From positions 1-48,659 of the forward strand of contig JAIEMM010000004.1 of NCBI GenBank assembly GCA_019752125.1: a stretch of 48,659 nt of DNA, given 5' to 3'. Source of the stretch: Patescibacteria group bacterium (GTDB taxonomy: Bacteria; Patescibacteriota; Minisyncoccia; Phycocordibacterales; SBAW01). Shown here piece after piece: positions 35,398 through 44,667 of the stretch (positions are counted from its first letter, which is position 1; each line of letters begins with the position of its first letter). Position numbers and translations under genes: made by a program. The notes beneath the pieces are model-generated. The model was not told the DNA's origin and searched no databases. It was given only the letters and a program-made list of their open reading frames with translations.

Positions 35398-36664
35398 ATA
35401 CGAACGAGTCAGGAATCGGGAACGCTGCGCAGATAGTCTTGATTTCAGCGTGAACAGCGTTCAGTTTTGCTTCGTCAGTGCGGTTTTGAAGCGCTTCGAT
35501 CATAAGTTCTGCAACGCGGGCACATTCTTTCTCGCCAAGCCCACGAGTAGTGATAGCTGGAGTACCAAAACGGATACCAGATGGGTCCATTGGGCCGCGA
35601 GGATCATCTGCAATAACGTTTTTGTTAAGCGTAATGCCAACACGGTCGAGAACTTCTTCTGCTTCTTTACCTGGAATGCCCATCGAACCAAATACATCTG
35701 CAAGAATCAGGTGGTTGTCTGTGCCGCCACCGAGCATGCGCACATTTTTTGCGCGGAACACTTCTTCCATTGCTTTCGCGTTCTTAAGAATCTGCGCTGC
35801 GTAGGTTTTAAATGATGGGTCGAGCGCTTCACCAAAGGCAACCGCTTTCGCAGCAATAACGTGCATCAGTGGGCCGCCCTGCAAACCTGGGAATACTGCC
35901 TTATCTACTTTCTTTGCGATCTCTTCGCTGTCGCGGATAAGGATCAAACCGCCGCGTGGGCCGCGAAGTGTTTTGTGTGTTGTTGAAGTAATAACATCAA
36001 AGCCGTAGTCGAACGGGTTCTTCACTACCCCGCCCGCAATAAGGCCTGCAATGTGCGCTGCGTCCATTACGGCATAAGCACCAACTTCTTTAGCAATGTC
36101 TGCCATCTTTTGATAGTCGAGCTCGCGAGAGTACGCAGAGTAGCCGCCGAGAACGATCTTTGGCTTTGTCTCAAGCGCAACGCGGCGCATATCTTCGTAA
36201 TCAATTTCACCTGTCTCTGTGTTCTTCATTTTGTAACGAACGAAGTTGAAGAACTTTGTGATGTAGGTAACAGGGTGTCCGTGCGTAAGATGTCCTCCGT
36301 GCGAAAGATCCATGCCAAGCACTGTGTCTCCTGGTTGGAGCAAGGCAAAGTACATGCCGATGTTTGCAGACGCACCCGAGTGCGGCTGCACGTTTGCATA
36401 CTTTGCGCCGAACAATTGCTTTGCACGTTCGATAGCAATTCTTTCAACCTGGTCGGTAAATGGCTGCCCGCCGTAGTAGCGCTTACCTGGATACCCTTCC
36501 GAATATTTGTTGGTGAAGATTGATCCTTGAGCCTCGCGAACTGCTTTTGAAACGTAGTTTTCAGATGGGATCAATTCCAACCCCTCGCGTTCGCGTGTCT
36601 CCTCCCCTTCCAATGTCGCGAATACTTCTGCGTCTTGTTTTTTAATGTAATCGTAGGAATCCAT
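35396..36664 (-). CDS. glyA: Serine hydroxymethyltransferase
   Basis: LELIPSENYVSKAVREAQGSIFTNKYSEGYPGKRYYGG; VITSTTHKTLRGPRGGLIL. Confidence 0.98.
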   Translation of the reverse strand: MDSYDYIKKQDAEVFATLEGEETREREGLELIPSENYVSKAVREAQGSIFTNKYSEGYPGKRYYGGQPFTDQVERIAIERAKQLFGAKYANVQPHSGASANIGMYFALLQPGDTVLGMDLSHGGHLTHGHPVTYITKFFNFVRYKMKNTETGEIDYEDMRRVALETKPKIVLGGYSAYSRELDYQKMADIAKEVGAYAVMDAAHIAGLIAGGVVKNPFDYGFDVITSTTHKTLRGPRGGLILIRDSEEIAKKVDKAVFPGLQGGPLMHVIAAKAVAFGEALDPSFKTYAAQILKNAKAMEEVFRAKNVRMLGGGTDNHLILADVFGSMGIPGKEAEEVLDRVGITLNKNVIADDPRGPMDPSGIRFGTPAITTRGLGEKECARVAELMIEALQNRTDEAKLNAVHAEIKTICAAFPIPDSFV

Positions 36665-36728
36665 AAAATAGAAAATACTAGCGTTAATAGATAATCAGAA
36701 ATATTTTAGGTCGTTAGATCATACAAGT

Positions 36729-37070
36729 TTATCTTTTATCTCCTTCGCCTTTTGTAACAACTCCTCGTTCAGCTCTGTCAGCAAGTTTTGTGATATTGGC
36801 CTGTGCGACTTCTGTAAGTGACGAGCCAAGCTGTACTGCAAGCTGTGACAAGTACCATAATACATCCCCCAACTCAGAGACGAGCATTTTCCGCTTTTCA
36901 TCCGTGACAGTTCCTCCGTCAGCGTAATCAACCAGCTTCTTGATCTTGTCTATTGCCTCTCCAGACTCACCGGCAAGCCCCATGCTTAAAAGCATAAGCT
37001 TATATTCCATAGTGTCTTGTTTATAGTGGGCGGTTCGTGCAGCCGCTGCTTCGTACTCCGCAAAATCCAT
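36729..37070 (-). CDS. MazG-like nucleotide pyrophosphohydrolase
   Basis: MLLSMGLAGESGEAIDKIKKLVDYADGGTVTDEKRKMLVSELGDVLWYLSQLAVQLG. Confidence 0.88.
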   Translation of the reverse strand: MDFAEYEAAAARTAHYKQDTMEYKLMLLSMGLAGESGEAIDKIKKLVDYADGGTVTDEKRKMLVSELGDVLWYLSQLAVQLGSSLTEVAQANITKLADRAERGVVTKGEGDKR

Positions 37071-37114
37071 ACCCCAGATTGTACACCGACCCCCCGCTTG
37101 GTACTATTCTGTGT

Positions 37115-37999
37115 ATGAAACCCTTCAACGAACGAACACCGGATACTCAATATAGGGATAATCTCAAATACATTCTCGACCATGGTGTACGGGTTAAAAG
37201 CCAACAAGGGGTAGATGCCCTTACCGTGATCGCTCCTCCACCACTGCATTTCAAACTTGAAAATGGCTTCCCTATGATTACTGAGCGAAGCGTAAAAGGC
37301 TTCTGGAAAGGATCAGTCGGAGAAATTTGTGCATTCATCAATGGCGCACGAACACTTCAAGAACTCGAATCATTCGGATGTAAATTCTGGACCGCATGGG
37401 GTACACCAGAAAAAGCTGCAAAGCGTGGGTTGAAAGTTGGAGATCTAGGCCCAGGTTCATACGGCGCAGCATTCCATGACTTTCCTACCGCTGAAGGCAG
37501 CACCTACAATCAGGTTAAAAACATTGTTGAGCAGATGAAAGAGTTCCCTCATCTGCGCACACACTTCATTAGCCCATGGATTCCGCAATACATCATCCGC
37601 GGCGAAGGCAAGCAGCAGAAAGTTGTCGTATGCCCATGTCACGGATGGATACACCTGCGCATTATCGACAACAAGCTCACGCTCCATATGTTCCAGCGCT
37701 CGGGTGACTACCCTGTCGGCGTACCATCAAACCTTATTCAATACACGGCGCTTTTGATGATGTTCGCGCATATCACTGGAACAGAGCCGTATGAGTTTGT
37801 TCACTCTGTCTCAGACGCGCACATCTATGTAGATCAGATCCCAATGGTTGAAGAACTTCTCAAACGTGAACCTAAACCATTCCCGACAGTAACAATGATC
37901 AACAAGAAGGACGATATTTTTGCTTTTCGCTCAGAAGACTTTGAGTTGTCGGATTATGACGCTCATCCATCAATAAAGGATATCCCTGTGGCGGTCTAA
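37115..37999 (+). CDS. thyA: Thymidylate synthase (divergent ThyA)
   Basis: NGFPMITERSVKGFWKGSVGEICAFINGARTLQEL; VVVCPCHGW; MFQRSGDYPVGVPSNLIQYTALLMMFA; SDAHIYVDQ. Confidence 0.9.
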   Translation: MKPFNERTPDTQYRDNLKYILDHGVRVKSQQGVDALTVIAPPPLHFKLENGFPMITERSVKGFWKGSVGEICAFINGARTLQELESFGCKFWTAWGTPEKAAKRGLKVGDLGPGSYGAAFHDFPTAEGSTYNQVKNIVEQMKEFPHLRTHFISPWIPQYIIRGEGKQQKVVVCPCHGWIHLRIIDNKLTLHMFQRSGDYPVGVPSNLIQYTALLMMFAHITGTEPYEFVHSVSDAHIYVDQIPMVEELLKREPKPFPTVTMINKKDDIFAFRSEDFELSDYDAHPSIKDIPVAV

Positions 38000-38051
38000 C
38001 AACCCTCCTTGTCACACTCTAAGTTCAGTTATACTGGTATAAAAGGATTAT

Positions 38052-38507
38052 ATGGACTATATACGTCTCGAAAACGCTCGGACAGATGAGCAACGAGAAA
38101 TAATGCAACAAATAGCTAAAGACAATGTCTGCCCATTTTGCAGTGCAAATTTAGCTGAATATCATAAAAAAGATATCATTTCTGAAGGTAAATATTGGCT
38201 TTTAACTGAAAACCAGTGGCCTTACGAAGGCGCAAAAAATCATCTCTTAGCAATAAGTAAGGAACATGTAGAATCTTTGGGGGATTTGGACCCAGAAGCT
38301 GGGGCTGAATTATTTAAGTTATTTCAAGACGCGATAAAAGAATTCTCAATTGAAGGAGGAACTCTGGCACTACGTTTTGGCAATCACTCTAAATACGCAA
38401 GCACCGTCAGACACTTACATGCCCATCTGATTGACCCTGATGTAAATAACTCAGAACACGGAGGCGTAAAATTTACTGTCAGCAAACCAGCTACTCCACG
38501 AAAATAA
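38052..38507 (+). CDS. HIT-family protein
   Basis: CPFC near the N-terminus and RHLHAHLI (HxHxH) near the C-terminus. Confidence 0.85.
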   Translation: MDYIRLENARTDEQREIMQQIAKDNVCPFCSANLAEYHKKDIISEGKYWLLTENQWPYEGAKNHLLAISKEHVESLGDLDPEAGAELFKLFQDAIKEFSIEGGTLALRFGNHSKYASTVRHLHAHLIDPDVNNSEHGGVKFTVSKPATPRK

Positions 38508-39318
38508 TCTTTACGCCCCTGCTCTTAAGGACTTCTTCTGAGTCTAGAATTCCCTTACCTCCTCCAACGTATAGATTTTTTATGCCTGAAGAGGCAACTG
38601 CTTTTGAGCATGGCGGGCAAGGGAAGACTGTTACATACATGTCAGCCCCTAGCAGGGCAATTCCCCGCTTAGCAGCTTCAGCAATAAGCGACACTTCGCA
38701 ATGAAAGCCTGTTGCTAGTTCCATCTCTACCCCTTGGCTCCAATTACCTCGAGGATCGCCATTTACATACGGAGAATGTTGAGACGGCAGATGATGATTA
38801 TGAGCCAACAATACCACTCTATCCTCTTTGACTATTGCCCCGCCTACATGTCGCCAAATATCCGAACTCTTTCTTGACTGCTCTTCAGACAGCCTCATGA
38901 CATGGCGATGGAACTCATCACGTGTAATACGTTCTTCGGGTTGAATTTCTTTCTCTCTTTGTGCATTTTTCTTATCCCAACGCAAAAAAATGGAATCGAA
39001 ATAGACATTAGCTTTAGGAAAATATTTTGTATATAACTCATGCGAGACGTCTTCATCAGGCATTACTAATTCACCTGTAAAGCTATTGAGCATATTTAAA
39101 CCCTGCTTACCTAAAATATGCACCTCGCTAAAAATACCCAGAGACTCAATTAATCTTTTCATTAAACCTGGCTCTAATTGTCGAATTTCTTTTTTTAATT
39201 GAGGAAATTCATCTGTCATCTCTTCACCAAAAATATATAGCTGGGATCCAGTATATTTTTCAAAAAACTTTCGGTACCCTTCATGAAGAACTGGTACGTA
39301 CGCAACAAGCGTTCGCAT
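38491..39318 (-). CDS. Cytidine/dCMP-deaminase-type protein with unassigned N-terminal domain
   Basis: FHCEVSLIAEAAKRGIALLGADMYVTVFPCPPCSKAVASSGIKNLYVGGG (HxE...PCxxC zinc deaminase signature). Confidence 0.85.
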   Translation of the reverse strand: MRTLVAYVPVLHEGYRKFFEKYTGSQLYIFGEEMTDEFPQLKKEIRQLEPGLMKRLIESLGIFSEVHILGKQGLNMLNSFTGELVMPDEDVSHELYTKYFPKANVYFDSIFLRWDKKNAQREKEIQPEERITRDEFHRHVMRLSEEQSRKSSDIWRHVGGAIVKEDRVVLLAHNHHLPSQHSPYVNGDPRGNWSQGVEMELATGFHCEVSLIAEAAKRGIALLGADMYVTVFPCPPCSKAVASSGIKNLYVGGGKGILDSEEVLKSRGVKIIFVE

Positions 39319-39319
39319 A

Positions 39320-39916
39320 TTATTTTTTATTAAGCGTCTGCATCACCTCTTCCATAAGTGCAGGAATACGAGCGGCAACCTCTTTAGCAAAAAGATCTGC
39401 ACCACTTGTGTGTAAAAGCCTTACCTTTGCACTCGTCGATGTTTGAGCTTGAGGTTCAAGTAATACAACCTTGCCAACATATTTTTGTTTTTCCCTAATA
39501 TCTTCAGGTTTATGTTTGGTTGTTTTCGACATGACTAACACATCGGGCTTAATTGTTTTTATTAGGCCGTTTGGTTTCTCCCCTGCAGGCTTGAGCGTAA
39601 TCGCGTCTACATGGCGTAAGTGTGAAAGAATCCGTACGCGCTCGTCTTCAGGCACTACAGGCCTCATTGGGCCCTTACGGACACGAACCTTCTCGTCACT
39701 ATCTACTCCCACGATCAGCAAGTCGCCCTGCTCTTTTGCACGTTCCAAGTACTCTGCATGTCCAACATGAAAAAGATCCCAGGTACCCGAAACCAAAACG
39801 ATTTTTAAACCAAGCCTCTTCCAGTTTTTAACTGACTCACTAAGTTTTTTATGATCTTTAATATAACGATCCTTTAGATTAGTCCCGTCTCCGAAAATAC
39901 CAGCCTTAATAGCCAT
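39320..39916 (-). CDS. Cytidylyltransferase-like nucleotidyltransferase (RfaE2/TagD type)
   Basis: VLVSGTWDLFHVGHAEYLERAKEQGDLLIVGVDSDEKVRVRKGPMRPVVPEDERVRIL. Confidence 0.9.
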   Translation of the reverse strand: MAIKAGIFGDGTNLKDRYIKDHKKLSESVKNWKRLGLKIVLVSGTWDLFHVGHAEYLERAKEQGDLLIVGVDSDEKVRVRKGPMRPVVPEDERVRILSHLRHVDAITLKPAGEKPNGLIKTIKPDVLVMSKTTKHKPEDIREKQKYVGKVVLLEPQAQTSTSAKVRLLHTSGADLFAKEVAARIPALMEEVMQTLNKK

Positions 39917-39946
39917 AGATGTGATTAGTGTACACTAAAGCCATTC

Positions 39947-40456
39947 ATGCAAAAACCCCATATTTCTATAGTTGTGGCGATTGGCAAGAACCGTGAATTG
40001 GGTATGGCGGGCAAGCTTTTGTGGCACATCCCGGAGGATATGAAGCGCTTTAAAGCCCTTACCTTAGGCCACCCTGTCATCATGGGCCGCAAGACGTTTG
40101 AGTCTATTCTCGCCATCTTGGGCAAGCCGCTCCCTGGCCGCACTAACATTGTTGTCACTCGCTCCTCGACCACGCTCGGAGCAGGCGACCCAAATGTCAT
40201 CATTACTCATTCACTTGAAGACGCGATAGTAAAAGCGCGCGAGCTCGACCAAGAAGAAATCCATATTGGAGGTGGCGCAGACCTCTACGCGCAAGCGCTC
40301 CCCTTCGTTGACCGTCTCTATCTCACACTCATAGACGATGAGAAAGAAGCGGACACATTCTTTCCTGAATACGAAAAAGGATTTACAAAAAAGATTTCAG
40401 AAGAATCCCACGAACACGAGGGGTTGAAGTACACTTGGCTTACGCTTGAGCGTTAG
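39947..40456 (+). CDS. folA: Dihydrofolate reductase
   Basis: ISIVVAIGKNRELGMAGKLLWHIPEDMKRFKALTLGHPVIMGRKTFESI. Confidence 0.97.
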   Translation: MQKPHISIVVAIGKNRELGMAGKLLWHIPEDMKRFKALTLGHPVIMGRKTFESILAILGKPLPGRTNIVVTRSSTTLGAGDPNVIITHSLEDAIVKARELDQEEIHIGGGADLYAQALPFVDRLYLTLIDDEKEADTFFPEYEKGFTKKISEESHEHEGLKYTWLTLER

Positions 40457-40806
40457 CTTCGCTGCCTAAAGATTGTTAGCCCTGGCACGCAGTTGGTCCA
40501 GACTTCTGGTTTGTTGATTGTGAGTTCAAGAGTTTGGATACGTGGGTCTTCCATAACTTTCTTAGAGATAAGCTCTGCCAACGTTTCAATCAAGAAATAG
40601 CTCTTGCCTGTAATAATCTTTTCTATTTCCTGCTTTATAGGACCGTAATCGACAGCGTCGGCAAGGTCACAGCTTTCTGCGGCTTTGGATGTGTCTCCTA
40701 CCCCAAGCTTTAGATGCAGCTCAAACTCTTGCTCTACTTTACGCTCTTCTTCGTATACTCCATGCTTGCCGCGAATCTTTAAATTATTTAGGTGGATGTA
40801 GTCCAT
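40453..40806 (-). CDS. folB: Dihydroneopterin aldolase
   Basis: IHLNNLKIRGKHGVYEEERKVEQEFELHLKLGV...ADAVDYGPIKQEIEKIITGKSYFLIETLAELI. Confidence 0.93.
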   Translation of the reverse strand: MDYIHLNNLKIRGKHGVYEEERKVEQEFELHLKLGVGDTSKAAESCDLADAVDYGPIKQEIEKIITGKSYFLIETLAELISKKVMEDPRIQTLELTINKPEVWTNCVPGLTIFRQRS

Positions 40807-40897
40807 GAATTTTTCACATCAACCCACACATACTTTTCTGCTGAAAAGTTGCGCCGGGCCCGCCTCGGCTCGTCAGCCTCCGGCTCGTGGACGTTTC

Positions 40898-41320
40898 TTA
40901 TTTCACGTCCACGCCCATTGAACGTGCAGTACCAGCGATAATCTTCATTGCTGCTTCTACATCAGTTGCATTCAAGTCTGGGAGCTTCTGCTCAGCAATC
41001 TGGCGGAGCTGGTCTTTCGTGAGCGTGCCGATCTTGCTTGTGTTTGGCTTACCAGAACCTTTCTCTGCCTTAAGCATCTTCAAGATAAGGCCGGATGCGA
41101 GAGGGGTTTTAAGTTCGAAGTCGTATGAGCGATCTTCGTAGATAGTGATGATACAAGGGATTGTGTCGCCAACCATTTCACGAGTCGCGTCGTTGAACTT
41201 CTTTACGAACTCGCCAATGTTGATACCTGCAGGACCAAGCGTGGTACCCAAAGGAGGCGCCGGGGTTGCCTTCCCTGCTGGTGCGATAATCTTAATTTTT
41301 TTCGTTACTTTCTTTGCCAT
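40898..41320 (-). CDS. rplK: 50S ribosomal protein L11
   Basis: IKIIAPAGKATPAPPLGTTLGPAGINIGEFVKKFNDATREMVGDTIPCIITIYEDRSYDFELKTPLAS. Confidence 0.98.
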   Translation of the reverse strand: MAKKVTKKIKIIAPAGKATPAPPLGTTLGPAGINIGEFVKKFNDATREMVGDTIPCIITIYEDRSYDFELKTPLASGLILKMLKAEKGSGKPNTSKIGTLTKDQLRQIAEQKLPDLNATDVEAAMKIIAGTARSMGVDVK

Positions 41321-41340
41321 ATAGGTTTGCCGATAGTACT

Positions 41341-41892
41341 TTAAATACGCTTAATCTGCAAGAAATCGAGCTCCACCGGTGTTTCGCGGCCGAACATCGA
41401 AACAAGCACTTTGACCTTTCCGCGGCTCTCGTCTACCTCGCCAACTTTGCCGTCCAATTCCTTGAACGGACCGTCAACGATAACAACTGAGTCGCCAACT
41501 GACACATCGATAGAGTGTTTAACTGAACCCTCTTTCTCCTGCATGCGGCCAAGGAGCGTGTCTACTTCTGACTGCTTCAGAGGCACTGGGTTAACACCTG
41601 AGCCGACGAAGCCAGTCACGCGAGGAGTGTTGCGTACGACATACCATGACTGGTCGTCCACGATCATATCTACGAGCACATAGCCCGGATATACCTTTTC
41701 TTCTTCCTCAACGCGGCGTCCGCCCTTGATCTTAACGGTGCGCTCTGTAGGAACAACAACGCTAAAGATTTTGTCAGTGAGCCCGAGTGACTCAATACGC
41801 TGCTTCAAGTTACGCGCAACTGCGTTCTCGTACCCTGCGTAGGTATGGATCGCGTACCATGCGCGTCCGATGCTTTCGTCTTGTTTTGCCAT
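41341..41892 (-). CDS. nusG: Transcription termination/antitermination factor NusG
   Basis: WYAIHTYAGYENAVARNLKQRIESLGL; KVYPGYVLVDMIVDDQSWYVVRNTPRVTGFVG; VGDSVVIVDGPFKELDGKVGEV. Confidence 0.98.
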   Translation of the reverse strand: MAKQDESIGRAWYAIHTYAGYENAVARNLKQRIESLGLTDKIFSVVVPTERTVKIKGGRRVEEEEKVYPGYVLVDMIVDDQSWYVVRNTPRVTGFVGSGVNPVPLKQSEVDTLLGRMQEKEGSVKHSIDVSVGDSVVIVDGPFKELDGKVGEVDESRGKVKVLVSMFGRETPVELDFLQIKRI

Positions 41893-41966
41893 AAGCTAGT
41901 GAGTGAGAGAATAAAAATTTATTTTTAATTCCGAACGAAGGACGCTTATATAAATGCGAAGCATTT

Positions 41967-42137
41967 CTATATAATTTGCTTAATGACCAATGAAAAAACG
42001 TAATCGAGAAGTCCTAGATAGATAGCCGTTCCAAGCGACACAGCAATAACCACGCCGGTGTATACAACAGCCTGGCGGCGCGTTGGCCACGACACATGTT
42101 TCATTTCCGCACGAACGTCTTTGAAGTAGTTAAACAT
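41967..42137 (-). CDS. secE: Preprotein translocase subunit SecE (56 aa)
   Basis: Translated by hand: MFNYFKDVRAEMKHVSWPTRRQAVVYTGVVIAVSLGTAIYLGLLDYVFSLVIKQII; upstream of nusG. Confidence 0.93.
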   Translation of the reverse strand: MFNYFKDVRAEMKHVSWPTRRQAVVYTGVVIAVSLGTAIYLGLLDYVFSLVIKQII

Positions 42138-42261
42138 AGGTTTTCTGTAATTTTTGCCAATTTTAAAACCCCTCCCGGGGCTTGTTTACACACTCAGAAT
42201 ACTCCTCTAAATGAGCCTTGTCAATATGAGGATTTGGGTACATTAACGGCGGAGGTGACAA

Positions 42262-42549
42262 ATGATCTGTCTACTTTGCATGATTGCCGCCGGTTTGGTG
42301 ATGAGCACGGTCTGGAACGAGGAAAAGAAGGGGCGTCTCGACCAGCTCCCTAGGCTCTATGCCATAAGCGTATGCTTGGGCTGGGCTCTCGGGCTTCAGA
42401 CCAAGGACAGTGTCGGCCAATTCACGGACGCCGACATGGCTCTCTACGTCTCAATCATCTGGTACCTGTGGGCACTTGTCTCACTGGTCCTGATGATCCG
42501 TGTCCAGTATCGGCTCTACTGGCTCGACGTACGCGCCGGTCGCCGATAA
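42262..42549 (+). CDS. GC-rich small membrane protein (95 aa)
   Basis: GGCGGAGGTGACAA before the ATG; several hydrophobic segments; terminator follows. Confidence 0.65.
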   Translation: MICLLCMIAAGLVMSTVWNEEKKGRLDQLPRLYAISVCLGWALGLQTKDSVGQFTDADMALYVSIIWYLWALVSLVLMIRVQYRLYWLDVRAGRR

Positions 42550-42574
42550 CGCAAAACCATTCTTCGTTTGATCT

Positions 42575-42603
42575 CGCCGAGGACAGTCCTCGGCGGTTTT
42601 TTC
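42575..42603 (+). terminator. Terminator of the 42262-42549 gene
   Basis: CGCCGAGGACAGTCCTCGGCGGTTTTTTC. Confidence 0.9.
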
Positions 42604-42686
42604 TTAATGCCCTGGCAAGGTCCGACCTTGGCGAGTTTTTTGCTATTCAAATTTGAAAATTCTTTGATCCTTAGAGAAGTCGTTAA

Positions 42687-42718
42687 ACAAAAATCTCCCC
42701 GATGGGGAGATTTTTGTT
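42687..42718. terminator. Terminator after the SIMPL-domain gene
   Basis: ACAAAAATCTCCCCGATGGGGAGATTTTTGT. Confidence 0.88.
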
Positions 42719-42729
42719 ATGTAACCTAT

Positions 42730-43539
42730 TTAACGAATTTCGTACGTGATGGAGACATCGTTGGTGACTTTGTTCTGACCAACAGAGATCTCAGGAGCAG
42801 CTGGAGCCGTCACCCCACCCTTTCCATACGCATCCATAGCGCTATACATCACAGCACGAGGATACCCACTACCGTTTTCATTGAACGCTGTTACACGAAC
42901 AATAGAAACGCCGAGTTGTTTTGCAAGTGTTTCTGCCTTTTCTTTTGCATCAGCGATAGCTTTGTCGCGAGCCTCATCCTGGATTGCTTGAGGGTCATCA
43001 AAGGTAAAGCTAAGGCCGCTTACCTCAGTAGCGCCCTTGCTGCCTACGCCTGCCAAAAGGTCGCCTGCTTTAGCCGTAGTACGAACCTTGATAGTCGTAG
43101 TTTGGCGCACTTCGTATCCACGCAAGGTTTGCTTGCCGCCTGGGCAATAACCTCCAGTACATGCAGCTTGCGTGTAATCGTACTGTGGATTTACCGAGTA
43201 GTTGCTGGTTTGAATATCTTTTTCATCGACACCTGCACTCTTGAGATATGCAGTTACTGCGTTTGCCTTTGCGGTTGCATCGGCTTGCGCAGCATCAACA
43301 GTCGATTTTTCAGAAACCACTGAGAACGAGAACGTTGCGATGTCTGGAACACCCATAGCCTCACCGTGGCCCGACACCGTGATGGTGTTAGCTGCTGGTA
43401 GACCTGCGCCTATATAGCGCCACTGCATAAGACCTCCAATAGCTTGAACTGCTAAAAATACCCCGAGCACAACAACTGTCGCGAGAAGCGCCTTGCGCAG
43501 AAGTTCACCTGTGGGACCTTCAAATGGCATACCTTCCAT
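42730..43539 (-). CDS. SIMPL (DUF541) domain protein
   Basis: NTITVSGHGEAMGVPDIATFSFSVVSEKSTVDAAQADATAKANAVTAYLKSAGVDEKDIQTSNYSVNPQYDY. Confidence 0.9.
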   Translation of the reverse strand: MEGMPFEGPTGELLRKALLATVVVLGVFLAVQAIGGLMQWRYIGAGLPAANTITVSGHGEAMGVPDIATFSFSVVSEKSTVDAAQADATAKANAVTAYLKSAGVDEKDIQTSNYSVNPQYDYTQAACTGGYCPGGKQTLRGYEVRQTTTIKVRTTAKAGDLLAGVGSKGATEVSGLSFTFDDPQAIQDEARDKAIADAKEKAETLAKQLGVSIVRVTAFNENGSGYPRAVMYSAMDAYGKGGVTAPAAPEISVGQNKVTNDVSITYEIR

Positions 43540-43590
43540 ATATTTACGTAAAACTACTAATGATTAATACAAACTTCCCAGACGATGACG

Positions 43591-44283
43591 CTACTGAACG
43601 CTCTTTATTACCTGCATTGCTTGTGTGTATGGGAGAGCACCTGGAATAACGGCCGCCTTACCAGATTTTGTGTTGAGCACGACCACATACGGCGTACCTG
43701 AACCTCCTATCCCTTGTACTTCCTGTGAATCTGCGTCGATATTCTTCTGGTAGGTAGAGTTGGCTACACACTGGTTGTATGTAGTCATATTTGCACCAAA
43801 CTCTTTCGCAAGCTGTGCCGAGTACGAAGCTGAGAGTTGAGATTGGTTCTTAAATACTGCGTCAGCGTATTTCCAGAAACCATCATTGCCCAACTGTGCA
43901 GCGATACATTCTGCTGCATTTGCTGCTGGGTTTGCCTGAGGGTGAATTGAGGTAAGCGGAAATTGACGGTACACCAACGAAATTTGTCCGTTAGACTCAT
44001 CAACAATTTTTTTGAGTGTTGGGTAAATTACTTCGCAGTACGGACACTGAAAGTCAGAGTATTCGATAAGTACGATGGGCGCCGTAGGCGAACCAACGAT
44101 ATGATCGCTTGCTGATGGCTTGCGTACAGTTGAAGGGAGCGCGCTTGGTGCGGCAACGTTCCCTACCGCCGCAGCCGTAGGCTGCGGAGAATTTCTGGTA
44201 ACCACGATAGCCCCTGCGATGATAATACCGGCAATGAGTATCGCTGCCGATGGAGACAACTTAAAACTTTTTTCTTCAGACAT
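43591..44283 (-). CDS. DsbA-like thioredoxin-fold protein, membrane-anchored
   Basis: IVLIEYSDFQCPYCEVIYPTLKKIVDESNGQISLVYRQFPLTSIHPQANPAANAAECI; CPYC motif. Confidence 0.92.
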   Translation of the reverse strand: MSEEKSFKLSPSAAILIAGIIIAGAIVVTRNSPQPTAAAVGNVAAPSALPSTVRKPSASDHIVGSPTAPIVLIEYSDFQCPYCEVIYPTLKKIVDESNGQISLVYRQFPLTSIHPQANPAANAAECIAAQLGNDGFWKYADAVFKNQSQLSASYSAQLAKEFGANMTTYNQCVANSTYQKNIDADSQEVQGIGGSGTPYVVVLNTKSGKAAVIPGALPYTQAMQVIKSVQ

Positions 44284-44295
44284 GCGGGAATTATA

Positions 44296-44667
44296 CTACT
44301 TCTTTGCGAGCAGGTCGCGGATTTCCTCGAGGAGTTTTTCTTCGTTTGATTTCTTTGGGGCTTCAGGAGAGCCTTTGAAGCGTGTCGTGAGTTTGTTTAC
44401 TGGCAATACGACAAAGAAGTAGATTGTTACCGCAATGATAAGGAATGAGACCAGCGAATTAAGAAAGTCGCCGTAGGGAAACTCAACTCCGCGGAAGGTA
44501 AATGCAAATTTAGAGAAATCCGGCTGATGCACAAGAGCAGATATAAGCGGCGTGAAGAGATCCTTCACAAGCGAGTTAACAACTGCACTAAACGCAGCAC
44601 CCACCATAACGCCCACCGCTAGATCAACTACATTGCCTCGTAAAATAAAATTTCTAAAGCCTTTCAT
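44296..44667 (-). CDS. mscL: Large-conductance mechanosensitive channel
   Basis: MKGFRNFILRGNVVDLAVGVMVGAAFSAVVNSLVKDLFTPLISALVHQPDFS. Confidence 0.96.
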   Translation of the reverse strand: MKGFRNFILRGNVVDLAVGVMVGAAFSAVVNSLVKDLFTPLISALVHQPDFSKFAFTFRGVEFPYGDFLNSLVSFLIIAVTIYFFVVLPVNKLTTRFKGSPEAPKKSNEEKLLEEIRDLLAKK

